Shown piece by piece: positions 16,000-27,685 of a stretch of 64,000 nt of DNA. The stretch is from positions 16,788 to 80,787 of the forward strand of contig JAPOYA010000044.1 of assembly GCA_026706815.1 (NCBI GenBank), read 5' to 3'. The translations under genes and the position numbers were made by a program. Numbering within the stretch: position 1 is the first letter of the stretch; the number at the start of each line of letters is the position of its first letter. The notes below the pieces were generated by a model. It ran no database searches. It was given only the letters and a program-made list of their open reading frames with translations, and was not told where the DNA came from. Source of the DNA: Acidimicrobiaceae bacterium. GTDB taxonomy: Bacteria; Actinomycetota; Acidimicrobiia; Acidimicrobiales; Aldehydirespiratoraceae.

Positions 16000-17119
16000 T
16001 GGGGGCTCCTCTCAGGGCCTTGAGGCCGACTAAATCGCCCTGCTCGATCAGAGCGAGCGATGCCCCACCACCGGTGGAGACGTGGTCCATTTCATGTTCA
16101 ACACCGAACAGTCTCGCCGCGGCGGCACTGTCACCGCCACCGACGACGGTGAACGCCCCGGCGTCGGCCATCGCCTGGGCGACCGCACCCGTGCCGCCGC
16201 CGAAACGAGGATCCTCGAACACGCCCATCGGGCCGTTCCACAGGACGGTCCCGGCCTCATGGATGACGTCTCCGAAAGCCGCTGCGCTGCCAGGCCCGAT
16301 GTCGACGCCCATCCAACCGTCGGGCAAGTTCGCGCCCGTCTGACGGACCTCACCACCGACCTCCGGCTTCATCGGCTCGCCGCCCGGGCCCAGGGCGGTT
16401 ATGTCGTGCGGAAGATGAATGGCCTTGGGGCCGTCGAGCAGACGCGCGCATGTGTCGATCATGTCGTCTTCGCACAGCGACGCCCCCACCGAATGGCCCT
16501 TGGCGGCCAGGAAGGTGAAGCACATGCCGCCGCCGACGATCAGCGAATCGACCGACTCCAGCAGCGCTTCGATGACCGCCAGCTTGTCGCTTGCCTTAGA
16601 GCCGCCCATGACTGCGACGAAAGGCCTCCGGGGGTTGACGCGCAGCCCGCTGAGCACTTCGACCTCGCGGTTCAGCAGCAGTCCCGCCGCCGACGGCAGA
16701 TAGCGGGGCGGCCCGACGATCGACGCGTGGGCCCGATGGGAAGCGCCGAATGCATCGTTGACGAAGGCATCGTGGCCCTCGACCAGCTCCTGCACGAAAG
16801 AATCCTCGTTGGCTGTTTCTCTGGGATCGAAACGCAGGTTCTCGAGAAGTTCCACACCCGGCGCAAGTTCGCTCAGACGGCCGCGAACCGGGTCGACCGA
16901 ACAGGCCGGGTTCGGCCGGCCTTCGGGCCGCCCCAGGTGAGTGCAGGCGGTGACCGAGGCGCCTTGGTCGATCAGCCCGCGAATCGTTGGCAGCGCGGCA
17001 CGGATGCGCAGGTCGTCGGTGATCTCGCCGTCGGCCACGGGCACATTGAAATCGGCCCGCAACAGGACCGACTTGCCCGCGAGGTCTCCGAGGCCTTCAA
17101 GTCGGGGAACAGAGCTCAC
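15989..17119 (-). CDS. pgk: Phosphoglycerate kinase
   Basis: 376 residues, slightly shorter than the usual 390-400. Recognisable segments: the N-terminal VLLRADFNVPVADG, the substrate-binding TACTHLGRPEGRPN and ENLRFDPRE, FVNDAFGASHRAHASIVG, and the nucleotide-binding PFVAVMGGSKASDKLAVIEAL plus NGPMGVFEDPRFGGGTGAVA and GGGDSAAAA, with the C-terminal TGGGASLALIE. Transfers the phosphate of 1,3-bisphosphoglycerate to ADP. Its ATG overlaps the gap stop by 4 nt, so the glycolytic genes are translationally coupled. Confidence 0.96.
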   Translation of the reverse strand: MSSVPRLEGLGDLAGKSVLLRADFNVPVADGEITDDLRIRAALPTIRGLIDQGASVTACTHLGRPEGRPNPACSVDPVRGRLSELAPGVELLENLRFDPRETANEDSFVQELVEGHDAFVNDAFGASHRAHASIVGPPRYLPSAAGLLLNREVEVLSGLRVNPRRPFVAVMGGSKASDKLAVIEALLESVDSLIVGGGMCFTFLAAKGHSVGASLCEDDMIDTCARLLDGPKAIHLPHDITALGPGGEPMKPEVGGEVRQTGANLPDGWMGVDIGPGSAAAFGDVIHEAGTVLWNGPMGVFEDPRFGGGTGAVAQAMADAGAFTVVGGGDSAAAARLFGVEHEMDHVSTGGGASLALIEQGDLVGLKALRGAPSVQ

Positions 17120-18138
17120 TTCTGAGACTCAGGCTGGTTTCCGACGACCAGGGTGAGATCAACCAGACGGTTCGAATAGCCCATCTCGTTGTCGTACCAG
17201 CCGAAGATCTTCACCAGCGAGCCCTGCGCCATGGTCAGCCCGGCGTCGAACACGCAAGAGGCGGTGGAGCCGACGATGTCGGAGGAGACCAAGGGCGCTT
17301 CGGAATAGACGAGCACGCCGCTCAGCGGACCGGACGCGGCCGCATCGGCGAATGCCTCGTTGATCTCGTCTGGCGTGACGCCGTCGCGGTTGAGCACGCC
17401 GGTGAAATCGGTGATCGACCCGTCGGGAATCGGCACCCTCATCGAAGTGCCGTCGAGTCTGCCCTGCATCTCGCTCATCACCAGGCCGGTGGCGCGTGCC
17501 GCACCGGTCGAGGTGGGCACGATGTTGACTGCCGCGGCGCGGGCCCGGCGCAGATCAGAATGCGGTCCGTCGACGAGGGCCTGATCGCCCGTGTAGCCGT
17601 GTACTGTCGTCATCAGCCCCTGCACGACCCCGAAGGCGTCGTCGAGCACCTTCACCATCGGCACGAAACAGTTGGTGGTGCACGAGGCGTTGGACACGAC
17701 GTGATGGTTCTCCGGGTCGTAGGCGTCGTCGTTCACGCCGACCACGAAAGTGGCGTCGCTGTCGCCCGACGGCGCGGAGATGATCACCTTGGGAGCACCC
17801 GCGGTGCGGTGCATGGCTGCACCGCTGCGCTTGGTGAAGATCCCGGTGGACTCAACGACCACATCGACCCCGAGGTCGCCCCACGGCAGATCCTCGGGAT
17901 TGCGTTCGGAGAGGACCCGCAGGACGTCGCCGTCGATGCTGATCCCGTCATCGGCGACTTCAATCTCGGCCGCTATGGGGCCGTGTACCGAGTCATGGGC
18001 CAGCAGATGCGCCATGGCGTCGATCGAACCGAGATCGTTGACTGCGACGAAGTCGATGTCGGCGCCCTGGGCCTTGGCAGCCCGAAAGAAGTTGCGGCCG
18101 ATGCGGCCGAAGCCGTTGATGCCGACGCGTACAGTCAT
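17116..18138 (-). CDS. gap: Glyceraldehyde-3-phosphate dehydrogenase (type I)
   Basis: 340 residues. The NAD-binding GINGFGRIGRNFFRAA (6-21) is intact, the catalytic cysteine is in SNASCTTNC, and the catalytic histidine lies about 27 residues later in the VHGYTGDQAL stretch. NIVPTSTGAARATG and WYDNEMGYSNR are typical. AGGAGGAC lies 8 nt before ATG 18138. First gene of the glycolytic unit; the 69-nt gap to rapZ contains no gene, so the yvcK and whiA genes found here in most actinobacteria are absent. Confidence 0.97.
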   Translation of the reverse strand: MTVRVGINGFGRIGRNFFRAAKAQGADIDFVAVNDLGSIDAMAHLLAHDSVHGPIAAEIEVADDGISIDGDVLRVLSERNPEDLPWGDLGVDVVVESTGIFTKRSGAAMHRTAGAPKVIISAPSGDSDATFVVGVNDDAYDPENHHVVSNASCTTNCFVPMVKVLDDAFGVVQGLMTTVHGYTGDQALVDGPHSDLRRARAAAVNIVPTSTGAARATGLVMSEMQGRLDGTSMRVPIPDGSITDFTGVLNRDGVTPDEINEAFADAAASGPLSGVLVYSEAPLVSSDIVGSTASCVFDAGLTMAQGSLVKIFGWYDNEMGYSNRLVDLTLVVGNQPESQK

Positions 18139-18207
18139 TTGGAGTCCTCCTGGTTCATGGGTGGGTGATTGAGGTCATTGCTCAGAGCAGATAAGCACAT
18201 ATGGCCG

Positions 18208-19071
18208 TCAGACGCTGATGTCGCGGTGGACGACAGAGGGCGAGACTCCCAATTCCTCGAGAACCACGGCCATGCGCTCGGCAATGGCGACCGAGCGATG
18301 CCTGCCACCGGTGCAGCCGAAAGCGACGGTGAGATACGACTTGCCTTCCTGTTCGTACAACGGAAGTATCAATTCTAGGAGCCTCTCGAGGCGTTCCAGG
18401 AACCCCTCGGTCACCGGTTGCGAAAGCACATAGCCAGAGACCGGCTGGTCGAGTCCCGTCAAGGGGCGCAACTCGTCGATCCAGTGCGGGTTCGGCAGGA
18501 ACCGGCAGTCGATCACCAGGTCGACGTCGATGGGAAGACCGTGTTTGTAGCCGAACGAGGAGACGGTCGTCTGCATGGTGTGCCCGCAGTTCCCGTCGCC
18601 GAAGGCTTCGGTCATGCGGTCCCGCAGCTGGTGGACGTTCAGATCCGAGGTGTCGATCACCAGATCGGCCAGAGCCCGCAGCGGCTCCAGAGCGACCCGT
18701 TCAGCGTTGATGATCTCGCCCAGCGTGCCGCCTCTGCCTTGGTCGACGTCGAAGGGGTGACGACGCCGACTCGACTCGTATCGTCGCACCAACACTTCCG
18801 TGGAAGCATCGAGGAACACCAATTGCACTCGTGTGAACTTCGAGCGGAGCGCGCTCACCAGCGCGGCGACCTTGTCCTGGTACTGGCCGGAGCCGACGAC
18901 CAAGGCCATCCGGTCCCCTGCAGCCGAGGATCCGTCGGCGAGTTCGGCGACCTTGGGGATCAGCGCGGGCGGCAGGTTGTCCATCACGAACCAGCCCATG
19001 TCCTCGAGATTGTCGGCCGCCACAGTGCGACCGGCACCGGACAGCCCCGCGATGACCACCAGATCGCTCAC
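18208..19071 (-). CDS. rapZ: RapZ family nucleotide-binding protein
   Basis: 287 residues from GTG 19071. Walker A is GLSGAGRTVAADNLEDMG (9-26), with Arg in the Lys position, as is common in actinobacterial members; the Walker B-like strand is VQLVFLDAS. Family landmarks are MDNLPP (29-34), RRRHPF (102-107), SSFGYKHGLP and the C-terminal domain with FGCTGGRHRSVAIAE. In Escherichia coli RapZ binds small RNAs; in actinobacteria the role is less known and probably linked to the neighbouring cell-envelope or carbon genes. It is the only rapZ-yvcK-whiA member kept here. Confidence 0.93.
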   Translation of the reverse strand: MSDLVVIAGLSGAGRTVAADNLEDMGWFVMDNLPPALIPKVAELADGSSAAGDRMALVVGSGQYQDKVAALVSALRSKFTRVQLVFLDASTEVLVRRYESSRRRHPFDVDQGRGGTLGEIINAERVALEPLRALADLVIDTSDLNVHQLRDRMTEAFGDGNCGHTMQTTVSSFGYKHGLPIDVDLVIDCRFLPNPHWIDELRPLTGLDQPVSGYVLSQPVTEGFLERLERLLELILPLYEQEGKSYLTVAFGCTGGRHRSVAIAERMAVVLEELGVSPSVVHRDISV

Positions 19072-19082
19072 AACGCCATGCT

Positions 19083-19177
19083 AGCGCTGCGGACGGCGCC
19101 GCAGACCCGCGGACAACCTGTGCGCCCATGCCAGCGCTGCGGACGGCGCCGCAGACCCGCGGACAACCTGTGCGCCC
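19083..19177. repeat. Two identical 45-bp repeats with hairpins between uvrC and rapZ
   Basis: Copies at 19083-19127 and 19133-19177 are identical over 45 bp and spaced by 5 bp (period 50). Each contains CTGCGG and CCGCAG arms, giving a short stem-loop. The right copy touches the uvrC stop codon (19180-19178), the left one ends 11 nt before rapZ. Possible roles are attenuation, mRNA processing or simply slippage duplication. Confidence 0.9.
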
Positions 19178-21058
19178 TTACCTCGATTTCGGGGCCGGTC
19201 GGACTCGGTGGAGATGGGCGTAGATGTTCTCTGCCACTTCGTCGGGGAGCCAGCTCAGCTCCTTGAGGTCGGCCAGAGCCGCTCGTCTCACTGCCTTCAC
19301 ACCTCCGAGTTCCCTGGTCAGGCGCTTCTTTCGAGCCGGACCGAGTCCGGCGACGCCATCAAGCGCCGAGCGGGTCATCCGCTTGTCGCGCAGCTGGCGA
19401 TGATAGGCGACCGCAAACCGGTGGCTCTCGTCGCGGATCCGTTGAAGCAGGTACAGCGCCTCGGATTGGCGGGGAAGCAGAATTGATTCGCTTCGTCCGG
19501 GCACGAACACCTCTTCAAACTGTTTGGCCAGCGCAACCACGGGAATCTCAGCGGACAGACCGAGCTCGGCCAGAACCCGCTCCGCAACCCCGAGCTGTCC
19601 CTTGCCGCCGTCGACCACCAGCAGTTGCGGCGGATAAGAGAACCTGCCGTCACGCTCTTCCACAGGAACTCGGCGCTCTTTCAGATACGCCGACAGCCTG
19701 CGGGTCAGCACCTCCTCCATTGCCGCAAAGTCATCGTTTCCGGGCACTGACCGGATCTGGAAGCGTCGATAGTCGGACTTCTTCGGCAACCCGTCCTCAA
19801 GCACCACCATTGATCCCACGTAGTCGGTTCCCTGAATATGGCTCATGTCGTAGCACTCGATCCGCAGAGGCACGAGCGGCAGGCCGAGATGCTGTTGCAA
19901 CTCGTTGAGCGCTCTGGCACGGCTGTTGTGATCATTGGCGCGTTTGAGGCGGTGACGGTTGAAGGCCTCCTCGGCGTTCTGGGCAACCGTCTCGTGAAGG
20001 CGCCTCTTGTCGCCGCGTTGCGGCACCCGGATCTCCACCCGGGTACCCCGTGCTTCGCTGATCCACTCCTCGTACAGCCGCGGATCGTGCGGCAGCCTCG
20101 GCACCAGCACCTCTTTGGGCCAGCCGATCGGGTTGTCGTCGAAGTAGAGACGTTCAAGCACCCTGCTCATCAGTTCGGGCTCGTCGAGCTCTTCTGCTTT
20201 GTCGACGACGAAGCCCCTGCGTCCCATGACCCTCCCCTTGCGCACGAAGAAGACCTGCACCGCGGCTTCCAGCTCATCGTCGAAGACGCCGATCACATCG
20301 GCGTCGCTTCGGCGGGGAAAGACCATCTGCTGCTTCTCGACCGCCTTGCGGACCGAGCGCAGACGGTCTCTGAAGTAGCCCGCCCTCTCGTACTCCAACG
20401 CGTCGCTCGCCTCATGCATCTGCTCGGTGAGCCTGGCGATCACCTCATCGGCGTCACCGGCGAGAAAGCTGATGAGCTCAGCGACCATGCCGTCGTAGGC
20501 CTCCTTGTCGACCTCATCGACGCAGGGCCCGGCACATTTCTCTATGTGGTACAGCAGACACGGCTTGCCCAGCCGCCGGTGATCGCGGAACTTGTTGTCC
20601 GAACAGGTGCGGATGGGGAATGTTCGCAGCAGCAGGTCGAGGGTCTCGCGGATGGCGTAAGCGTGGCCGTAGGGCCCGAAATAGCGATTGCCCTTCTTGC
20701 GCCTGCCCCGTATGACCATCGCCCGGGGCCACTCGTCGATCATCGTCAAGCACAGGAACGGATACGACTTGTCGTCGGTGTAGCGGACGTTGAAACGCGG
20801 CTTGTGGCGCTGGATGAGCGAGAACTCCAGCATCAGCGCCTCGACCTCGTTGGCCACCTGAATCCACTCAACCGATTCGGCGCTCTCAACCATATGACGG
20901 GTGCGGGCCGGCAGTTTGCGGGGATTCTGAAAGTAGTTGGAGAGCCGAGATCGCAAGTTCTTGGCCTTCCCGACATAGATCATCCGGCCTTCCCGGTCCT
21001 TGAACTGGTATGAGCCAGGAGTGTCGGGAATCGAGCCGGCCGGCGGACGGGAGATCAT
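19178..21058 (-). CDS. uvrC: UvrABC excinuclease subunit C
   Basis: 626 residues from ATG 21058. The GIY-YIG domain is at 10-95 (PGSYQFKD, IYVGKAKNLRSRLSNYF), the Cys-containing region LGKPCLLYHIEKCAGPCV at about 165-185, the UvrB-interacting UVR motif around 205-235, the RNase H-like endonuclease domain with ECYDMSHIQGT and VVDGGKGQLG, and two C-terminal helix-hairpin-helix motifs (LDGVAGLGPARKKRL and LSWLPDEVAENIYAHL). Nicks DNA on both sides of a lesion. uvrA precedes it on the same strand with 154 nt between; the uvrABC genes are thus clustered. Confidence 0.97.
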   Translation of the reverse strand: MISRPPAGSIPDTPGSYQFKDREGRMIYVGKAKNLRSRLSNYFQNPRKLPARTRHMVESAESVEWIQVANEVEALMLEFSLIQRHKPRFNVRYTDDKSYPFLCLTMIDEWPRAMVIRGRRKKGNRYFGPYGHAYAIRETLDLLLRTFPIRTCSDNKFRDHRRLGKPCLLYHIEKCAGPCVDEVDKEAYDGMVAELISFLAGDADEVIARLTEQMHEASDALEYERAGYFRDRLRSVRKAVEKQQMVFPRRSDADVIGVFDDELEAAVQVFFVRKGRVMGRRGFVVDKAEELDEPELMSRVLERLYFDDNPIGWPKEVLVPRLPHDPRLYEEWISEARGTRVEIRVPQRGDKRRLHETVAQNAEEAFNRHRLKRANDHNSRARALNELQQHLGLPLVPLRIECYDMSHIQGTDYVGSMVVLEDGLPKKSDYRRFQIRSVPGNDDFAAMEEVLTRRLSAYLKERRVPVEERDGRFSYPPQLLVVDGGKGQLGVAERVLAELGLSAEIPVVALAKQFEEVFVPGRSESILLPRQSEALYLLQRIRDESHRFAVAYHRQLRDKRMTRSALDGVAGLGPARKKRLTRELGGVKAVRRAALADLKELSWLPDEVAENIYAHLHRVRPAPKSR

Positions 21059-21074
21059 GGCCCTAGATCCGCCG

Positions 21075-21120
21075 GCTCTTGTTCGCTGCGCTCCACACCC
21101 CGCTCTTGTTCGCTGCGCTC
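21075..21120. repeat. 19-bp direct repeat between uvrA and uvrC
   Basis: GCTCTTGTTCGCTGCGCTC occurs at 21075-21093 and 21102-21120, period 27. It is followed by two GCCGCTCGGG copies. The 154-nt gap has no gene. The element could be a slipped duplication or a small mobile repeat. Confidence 0.7.
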
Positions 21121-21212
21121 ACCGGCCGCTCGGGCGCGGGCAGCCGCTCGGGCCACGGGTGTGCTCTCTGAGCCAGTTCGCGTTGAGTGTCTCCGGGCAT
21201 TCCGCGCACCCT

Positions 21213-24059
21213 CTACCCGGACAGCATGGGCGCCAAGAACGCTCCGGTATGGCTCTCGGGGACAGCAGCCACCTCTTCAGGAGCGCCGACCGCGACCACG
21301 GTCCCCCCTCCCGATCCGCCTTCGGGTCCGAGGTCGATCAACCAGTCAGCGGTCTTGATGACGTCTAGGTTGTGTTCGATCACGACCACCGTGTTGCCTT
21401 GGTCGACCAGACGGCTGAGAACGCCGAGCAGCTTGCGAATGTCCTCGAAATGAAGCCCTGTCGTGGGTTCGTCGAGGAGGTAGATGGTGTGGCCTGTCGA
21501 GCGTTTGGCCAGCTCGCCGGCCAGTTTCACACGCTGCGCCTCACCACCGGACAGTGTCGGCGCCGGCTGGCCCAAACGCACATAACCCAGCCCGACATCG
21601 ACCAGAGTCTGCATATGGCGGGCGATCGCCGGCTGGTTGGCGAAGAACTCGAGGGCCGTCTCGCAGGGCATGTCCAGAATCTCGGAGATGTTGCGGCCCT
21701 TGAACTGGACTTCCAAGGTGTCGCGGTTGTAGCGAACGCCCTTGCACACCTCGCACGGCACGTACACGTCGGGCAGGAAGTGCATCTCTATCTTGATCGT
21801 GCCGTCGCCGCGACAGGCCTCGCAGCGCCCGCCCTTCACGTTGAACGAGAAGCGGCCCGGCAGATAGCCGCGGACCTTCGCTTCGTTGGTCTGCGAGAAG
21901 AGCTTGCGGATGTGGTCGAAGACGCTGGTGTAGGTGGCTGGATTGGAACGGGGGGTGCGCCCGATCGGCGACTGGTCGATGGCGATCACCTTGTCGAGAT
22001 TCTCGATTCCCTCGATGCGGGTGTGCAGCCCCGGCGGGAGCCTCGAGGTGTAGATCCGCTGCATCAAGGCGCGGTGGAGTATCTCCTCGACCAGCGAGGA
22101 CTTCCCTGAGCCCGACACGCCCGTGACGCATATGAACTTGCCGAGCGGGAAGTCGACGTCGATGTCCTTAAGGTTGTTGTGACGGGCCCCGCGGACTGTC
22201 AGGCGGGTGCCGTCGCCGATGCGGCGCACGGCTGGAACCTCGATCTGTCGCCGACCCGAGATGTACTGGCCGGTGATCGACTCCGGGTTCTCCAGCAGAT
22301 CTTCGAAGGAGCCCGAGTGGACGACGCGACCGCCGTGCTCACCGGCGCCGGGGCCGACATCGACCACATGGTCGGCGACTCTGATCGTGTCTTCGTCGTG
22401 CTCCACCACAAGGACTGTGTTGCCCAGATCCCGCATGCGCAGCAGCGTCTCGATCAGGCGGTGGTTGTCCCGCTGATGCAAGCCGATCGAGGGCTCGTCA
22501 AGCACGTAGAGCACTCCGACAAGCCCTGAGCCGACCTGGGAGGCCAGGCGGATCCGCTGAGCTTCACCTCCGGCCAGAGACGCGGCGCCACGGGCCAGGG
22601 TCAGGTAGTCGAGACCTACGTCGAGCAGGAAGCCGAGCCGGGCTTTGATCTCCTTCAACACCTGCTCGGCGATGATCGAGTCCCGCTCCGACAGCTCCAA
22701 CTCGCCAAGGCACTTGGCGGCCTCGGCGATCGACAGGGCGCAAAGGTCATGGATCGTGAGGTCGTTGATGGTCACCGCCAAAGACAGAGGTTTGAGCCGC
22801 GATCCATCACATTCGCGGCACGGAACCTGCCGCATGTACCCCTCAATGGTGTTGCGGGCCGCGTCGCTCTCGGACTCGCTGTGTCGGCGCATGAGGTACG
22901 GGACGACGCCCTCGAACTTCGCCTGATATACGCGGGTGCGGCCGTACCGGTTCTTGTAGCGGACCTGGACACGGTCCTTCACGCCTTTGGCCAGCAGCAG
23001 GATCTCCCGCTGTTTGTCGGTCAGTTCGTGCCAAGGCTGATCGGTTGGAATGTCGTAGGCCTTGCACACTGATTCGACCATTCTCGAGTAGTAGCGGGTG
23101 CGACCGGCGGCCCAGGGGGTGATCGCTCCCTGCGCGATCGTCGCGTCGGGGTCTGGCACCACGAGTTGGGCGTCCACCTCGAAGACTGTGCCGAGGCCGT
23201 CGCAGTGTGTGCAGGCCCCGTATGGGGAGTTGAACGAGAAGTTGCGGGGCGCCAACTCCTCGAAGGACTTGCCGTCTGAGGGCCGCGAGAGGTGTTGGCT
23301 GAACACGATGGTCTCAACAGGGCCTTCGCCTTCTCTGGGCACAATCTGGATCTCGGCGATCCCGCCGGTGAGGGACAGAGCTGTCTCAATCGAGTCGGTG
23401 AGGCGCCGTTCGATCCCCTCGCGCAGCACCAGACGGTCCACGACAATCTGGATGTTGTGGGTTTCGTAGCGGGCCAGATCGAGTTCGTTCTGCTCGCTGA
23501 GCTCGAGCAGTCCACCGTCGACGATCGCCCGCGCGAAGCCCTGCTGGGCGAGATCGGAGAGAAGCGTCTCGTAGGTGCCTTTGCGTCCGCGCACTATCGG
23601 CGCCAGAACCTGGAACCGGGTGTCTGCGGGAAGGGTCAGCACTTTGTCGACGATCTGCTGCGGGGTCTGGCGAACCAGTTCTTCGCCTGTCTCCGGATCG
23701 TGGGGGATGCCGATTCGGGCATACAGCAGGCGCAGGTAGTCGTATACCTCAGTGACGGTGCCCACTGTGGAACGCGGATTGCGCGAGGCGCTCTTCTGGT
23801 CGATCGATATCGCTGGTGACAGGCCCTCGATGAAATCGACGTCGGGCTTCTCCATCTGTCCAAGGAACTGGCGGGCGTATGCCGACAGCGACTCCACGTA
23901 ACGACGCTGGCCCTCGGCGTAGATCGTGTCGAACGCCAATGACGACTTGCCGGAGCCGGAGATCCCGGAGAAGACGATCAGTTTGTCCCGCGGCAGCTCC
24001 AAGTCGATGTCGCGAAGGTTGTGCTCGCGTGCCCCCGAGACGAATAACCGACCAGCCAC
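21213..24059 (-). CDS. uvrA: UvrABC excinuclease subunit A
   Basis: 948 residues from GTG 24059, the typical size. First ATPase: Walker [23 protein letters not shown] (32-53), first zinc finger CTHCDGLG, second CRECDG; ABC signature [14 protein letters not shown]. Second ATPase: [17 protein letters not shown], zinc finger [19 protein letters not shown] with CEVCKG, signature [12 protein letters not shown], and the Walker B region [13 protein letters not shown]. Recognises damaged DNA with UvrB. No adjacent duplicate or truncation is seen. Confidence 0.98.
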   Translation of the reverse strand: MAGRLFVSGAREHNLRDIDLELPRDKLIVFSGISGSGKSSLAFDTIYAEGQRRYVESLSAYARQFLGQMEKPDVDFIEGLSPAISIDQKSASRNPRSTVGTVTEVYDYLRLLYARIGIPHDPETGEELVRQTPQQIVDKVLTLPADTRFQVLAPIVRGRKGTYETLLSDLAQQGFARAIVDGGLLELSEQNELDLARYETHNIQIVVDRLVLREGIERRLTDSIETALSLTGGIAEIQIVPREGEGPVETIVFSQHLSRPSDGKSFEELAPRNFSFNSPYGACTHCDGLGTVFEVDAQLVVPDPDATIAQGAITPWAAGRTRYYSRMVESVCKAYDIPTDQPWHELTDKQREILLLAKGVKDRVQVRYKNRYGRTRVYQAKFEGVVPYLMRRHSESESDAARNTIEGYMRQVPCRECDGSRLKPLSLAVTINDLTIHDLCALSIAEAAKCLGELELSERDSIIAEQVLKEIKARLGFLLDVGLDYLTLARGAASLAGGEAQRIRLASQVGSGLVGVLYVLDEPSIGLHQRDNHRLIETLLRMRDLGNTVLVVEHDEDTIRVADHVVDVGPGAGEHGGRVVHSGSFEDLLENPESITGQYISGRRQIEVPAVRRIGDGTRLTVRGARHNNLKDIDVDFPLGKFICVTGVSGSGKSSLVEEILHRALMQRIYTSRLPPGLHTRIEGIENLDKVIAIDQSPIGRTPRSNPATYTSVFDHIRKLFSQTNEAKVRGYLPGRFSFNVKGGRCEACRGDGTIKIEMHFLPDVYVPCEVCKGVRYNRDTLEVQFKGRNISEILDMPCETALEFFANQPAIARHMQTLVDVGLGYVRLGQPAPTLSGGEAQRVKLAGELAKRSTGHTIYLLDEPTTGLHFEDIRKLLGVLSRLVDQGNTVVVIEHNLDVIKTADWLIDLGPEGGSGGGTVVAVGAPEEVAAVPESHTGAFLAPMLSG

Positions 24060-24124
24060 GCCCGCACTCTAGCGCTCCCGCCCTGCCGAAACACGAACAT
24101 TCGTTCGATCTTTTGCCCAAGAGT

Positions 24125-24418
24125 TCACTCCTCTGGGCTGGAGCATCCGCAGTTGGGGCGGGTTACGCCGAGCGTGTCGAGATGCGCAGAGTAAACGACT
24201 AGGAGTTCGTCTCCAGACAAAAACAGTGTGTCTATCAGGCGGTATCGGGCGTTGATGTCCTTGGGGGCCACATCTGCGTCAAGGTTGTAGTCGAAATCGA
24301 TGGTGTCGTATCGGACCTCGCTCGCAAGCGTGGCGATCCGACCCGGCCGGCAAGCACTGGGTGAGAGCCACACGCCTACAGATGCCGACAGCCGTCTCAC
24401 GCATGTGGCCCCAAGCAA
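24125..24418 (-). CDS. Possible secreted or exported short protein
   Basis: In the 650-nt gap between uvrA and uvrB one minus-strand frame reads VRYDTIDFDYNLDADVAPKD and ends in LLVVYSAHLDTLGVTRPNCG. The region upstream of the charged part has a hydrophobic run (RIAFLVFGLLGATC) that could be a signal, but the frame has only a weak TTG start near 24418 and an in-frame TAG further up. I do not recognise the family; it could be a decayed gene. The rest, 24419-24710, has no convincing gene on either strand. Confidence 0.3.
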   Translation of the reverse strand: MLGATCVRRLSASVGVWLSPSACRPGRIATLASEVRYDTIDFDYNLDADVAPKDINARYRLIDTLFLSGDELLVVYSAHLDTLGVTRPNCGCSSPEE

Positions 24419-24710
24419 CCCAAAGACCAGAAAGGCAATCCGATGAACCGGACAACCCCACTAATTTGCATACTGGCGCTGTCGATTTTCTGCACGCGAT
24501 GTGGTCGGTTGCGAAGTGAGATCCAACATGGAAGGTGACTACGTCTGCCACTTCGGGATCTCTTCGGGCTATTCATGTGGCACCGTAGCTTCGACTACCC
24601 ACGACCCCGAGGCACCGGGTTCGAGTCCGCCGTCGAAGTATCGAGAGCTTTTTTGAGAGCAATCTATGAACTATTCGAAAGCAATCTGTGTCGGAGGGAA
24701 ACCATCGAGA

Positions 24711-26759
<2,049 letters not shown>

Positions 26760-26845
26760 CCTCTCAACCTACCCGCGCTGTGCTTGCGCCGGGCGCAGCC
26801 GGAGCCGCGGGACTCGGTGCTCGCTCCGCGTGCAACCGACGACGG

Positions 26846-27685
26846 CTACCAGCCGAGGGAGCGCAGCAGGTCCGACGCAAGGATTGAGGTTTGGAGCGCG
26901 ACGGTCTCAGGCACACCGACTCCTTCCTCAGCCCGTCCTGCCATCATCGACCCCAGGGCAGTTGGCCCCGCGGCAAAATCCTCTCGGAGGAAGCCAACTG
27001 CCTCCATGGTGGTCTCCGTCGCAAGCTCGTCGAGCAGCAAGCGATCTATGCCTTCAGCAAGTACCTCGGTCTGGGTGGCGACAAGGAGCCGGTAGATATC
27101 GTGTGCGTCCTTGTCGACGAGCCTGTGCGGCACACCCGCTGCCCGCTCGTGGATCTTGTGCGTCTTGGCGACTAAAAGCGCTGCCGAGCCCGCGACCCGC
27201 ACCTCGTAGGAGCGTCGGTCCGCCGGGTCAAGCGCCGCCACGGTAATCCACTCGTTGTCAACGACGGTCGCCTCCAGTCCTCGTGCTCGCCTCGTCGCGT
27301 GCTTGTCGTGGGGTGGAATCCGCGCACCTCGAGTTGACTTGCCTCCGTCGCCCGCCAGACTCTCCGGGACCATTAGGTCTACGGGGATTCCAGTCGAGTT
27401 CAGCCACGCACCCGGCTGATTCTTCGTGGCGTCTCGGTGGAATCCTCCGCGCTCCATCGCCATCTGTAACAGCGGTTCATCATCGAGAGTGCGAGGATCA
27501 ACAGCGAGATCACTGTCTTTGGTGGCCTCCGCGACGGCAACCAGGGCGCCCTTGGCACGGATGTAGACCGCCTGCGCTCCGATGACGATAACCGAGTCGC
27601 GATGCTGCTCTAGGGCGTCGAAGGCGTCAAGCAGGGCGGAGCGGGCTTGGGTGAGAAGATCGTTAGATCCGCCAGAATTGCTCAT
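26846..27685 (-). CDS. AbiEii-like nucleotidyltransferase, putative toxin
   Basis: 279 residues from ATG 27685. The nucleotidyltransferase core is VIVIGAQAVYIRAKG (GA, about 36-37), then the metal-binding DxD in ATKDSDLAVD (Asp57, Asp59), a third candidate carboxylate in IPVDLMVPE (Asp103), and the AbiEii-like later block LLVAKTHKIHE and DKDAHDIYRLL. AbiEii/MenT-type enzymes add nucleotides to tRNA and arrest growth; that activity is inferred here from fold. It overlaps the upstream gene by 23 nt, so the two form one operon. No other nucleotide-transferase family fits better, but sequence identity to characterised toxins looks low. Confidence 0.7.
   Translation of the reverse strand: MSNSGGSNDLLTQARSALLDAFDALEQHRDSVIVIGAQAVYIRAKGALVAVAEATKDSDLAVDPRTLDDEPLLQMAMERGGFHRDATKNQPGAWLNSTGIPVDLMVPESLAGDGGKSTRGARIPPHDKHATRRARGLEATVVDNEWITVAALDPADRRSYEVRVAGSAALLVAKTHKIHERAAGVPHRLVDKDAHDIYRLLVATQTEVLAEGIDRLLLDELATETTMEAVGFLREDFAAGPTALGSMMAGRAEEGVGVPETVALQTSILASDLLRSLGW

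Noticed and set aside
18169..18378. Plus-strand frame in the rapZ-gap interval as a missing yvcK or whiA
   Set aside because: It is too short and mostly antisense to rapZ, with no CofD or WhiA motif.
24560..24640. Sequence CACCGGGTTCGAGTCCG resembling a tRNA T-arm
   Set aside because: No matching acceptor stem, D-arm or anticodon arm could be assembled on either strand.
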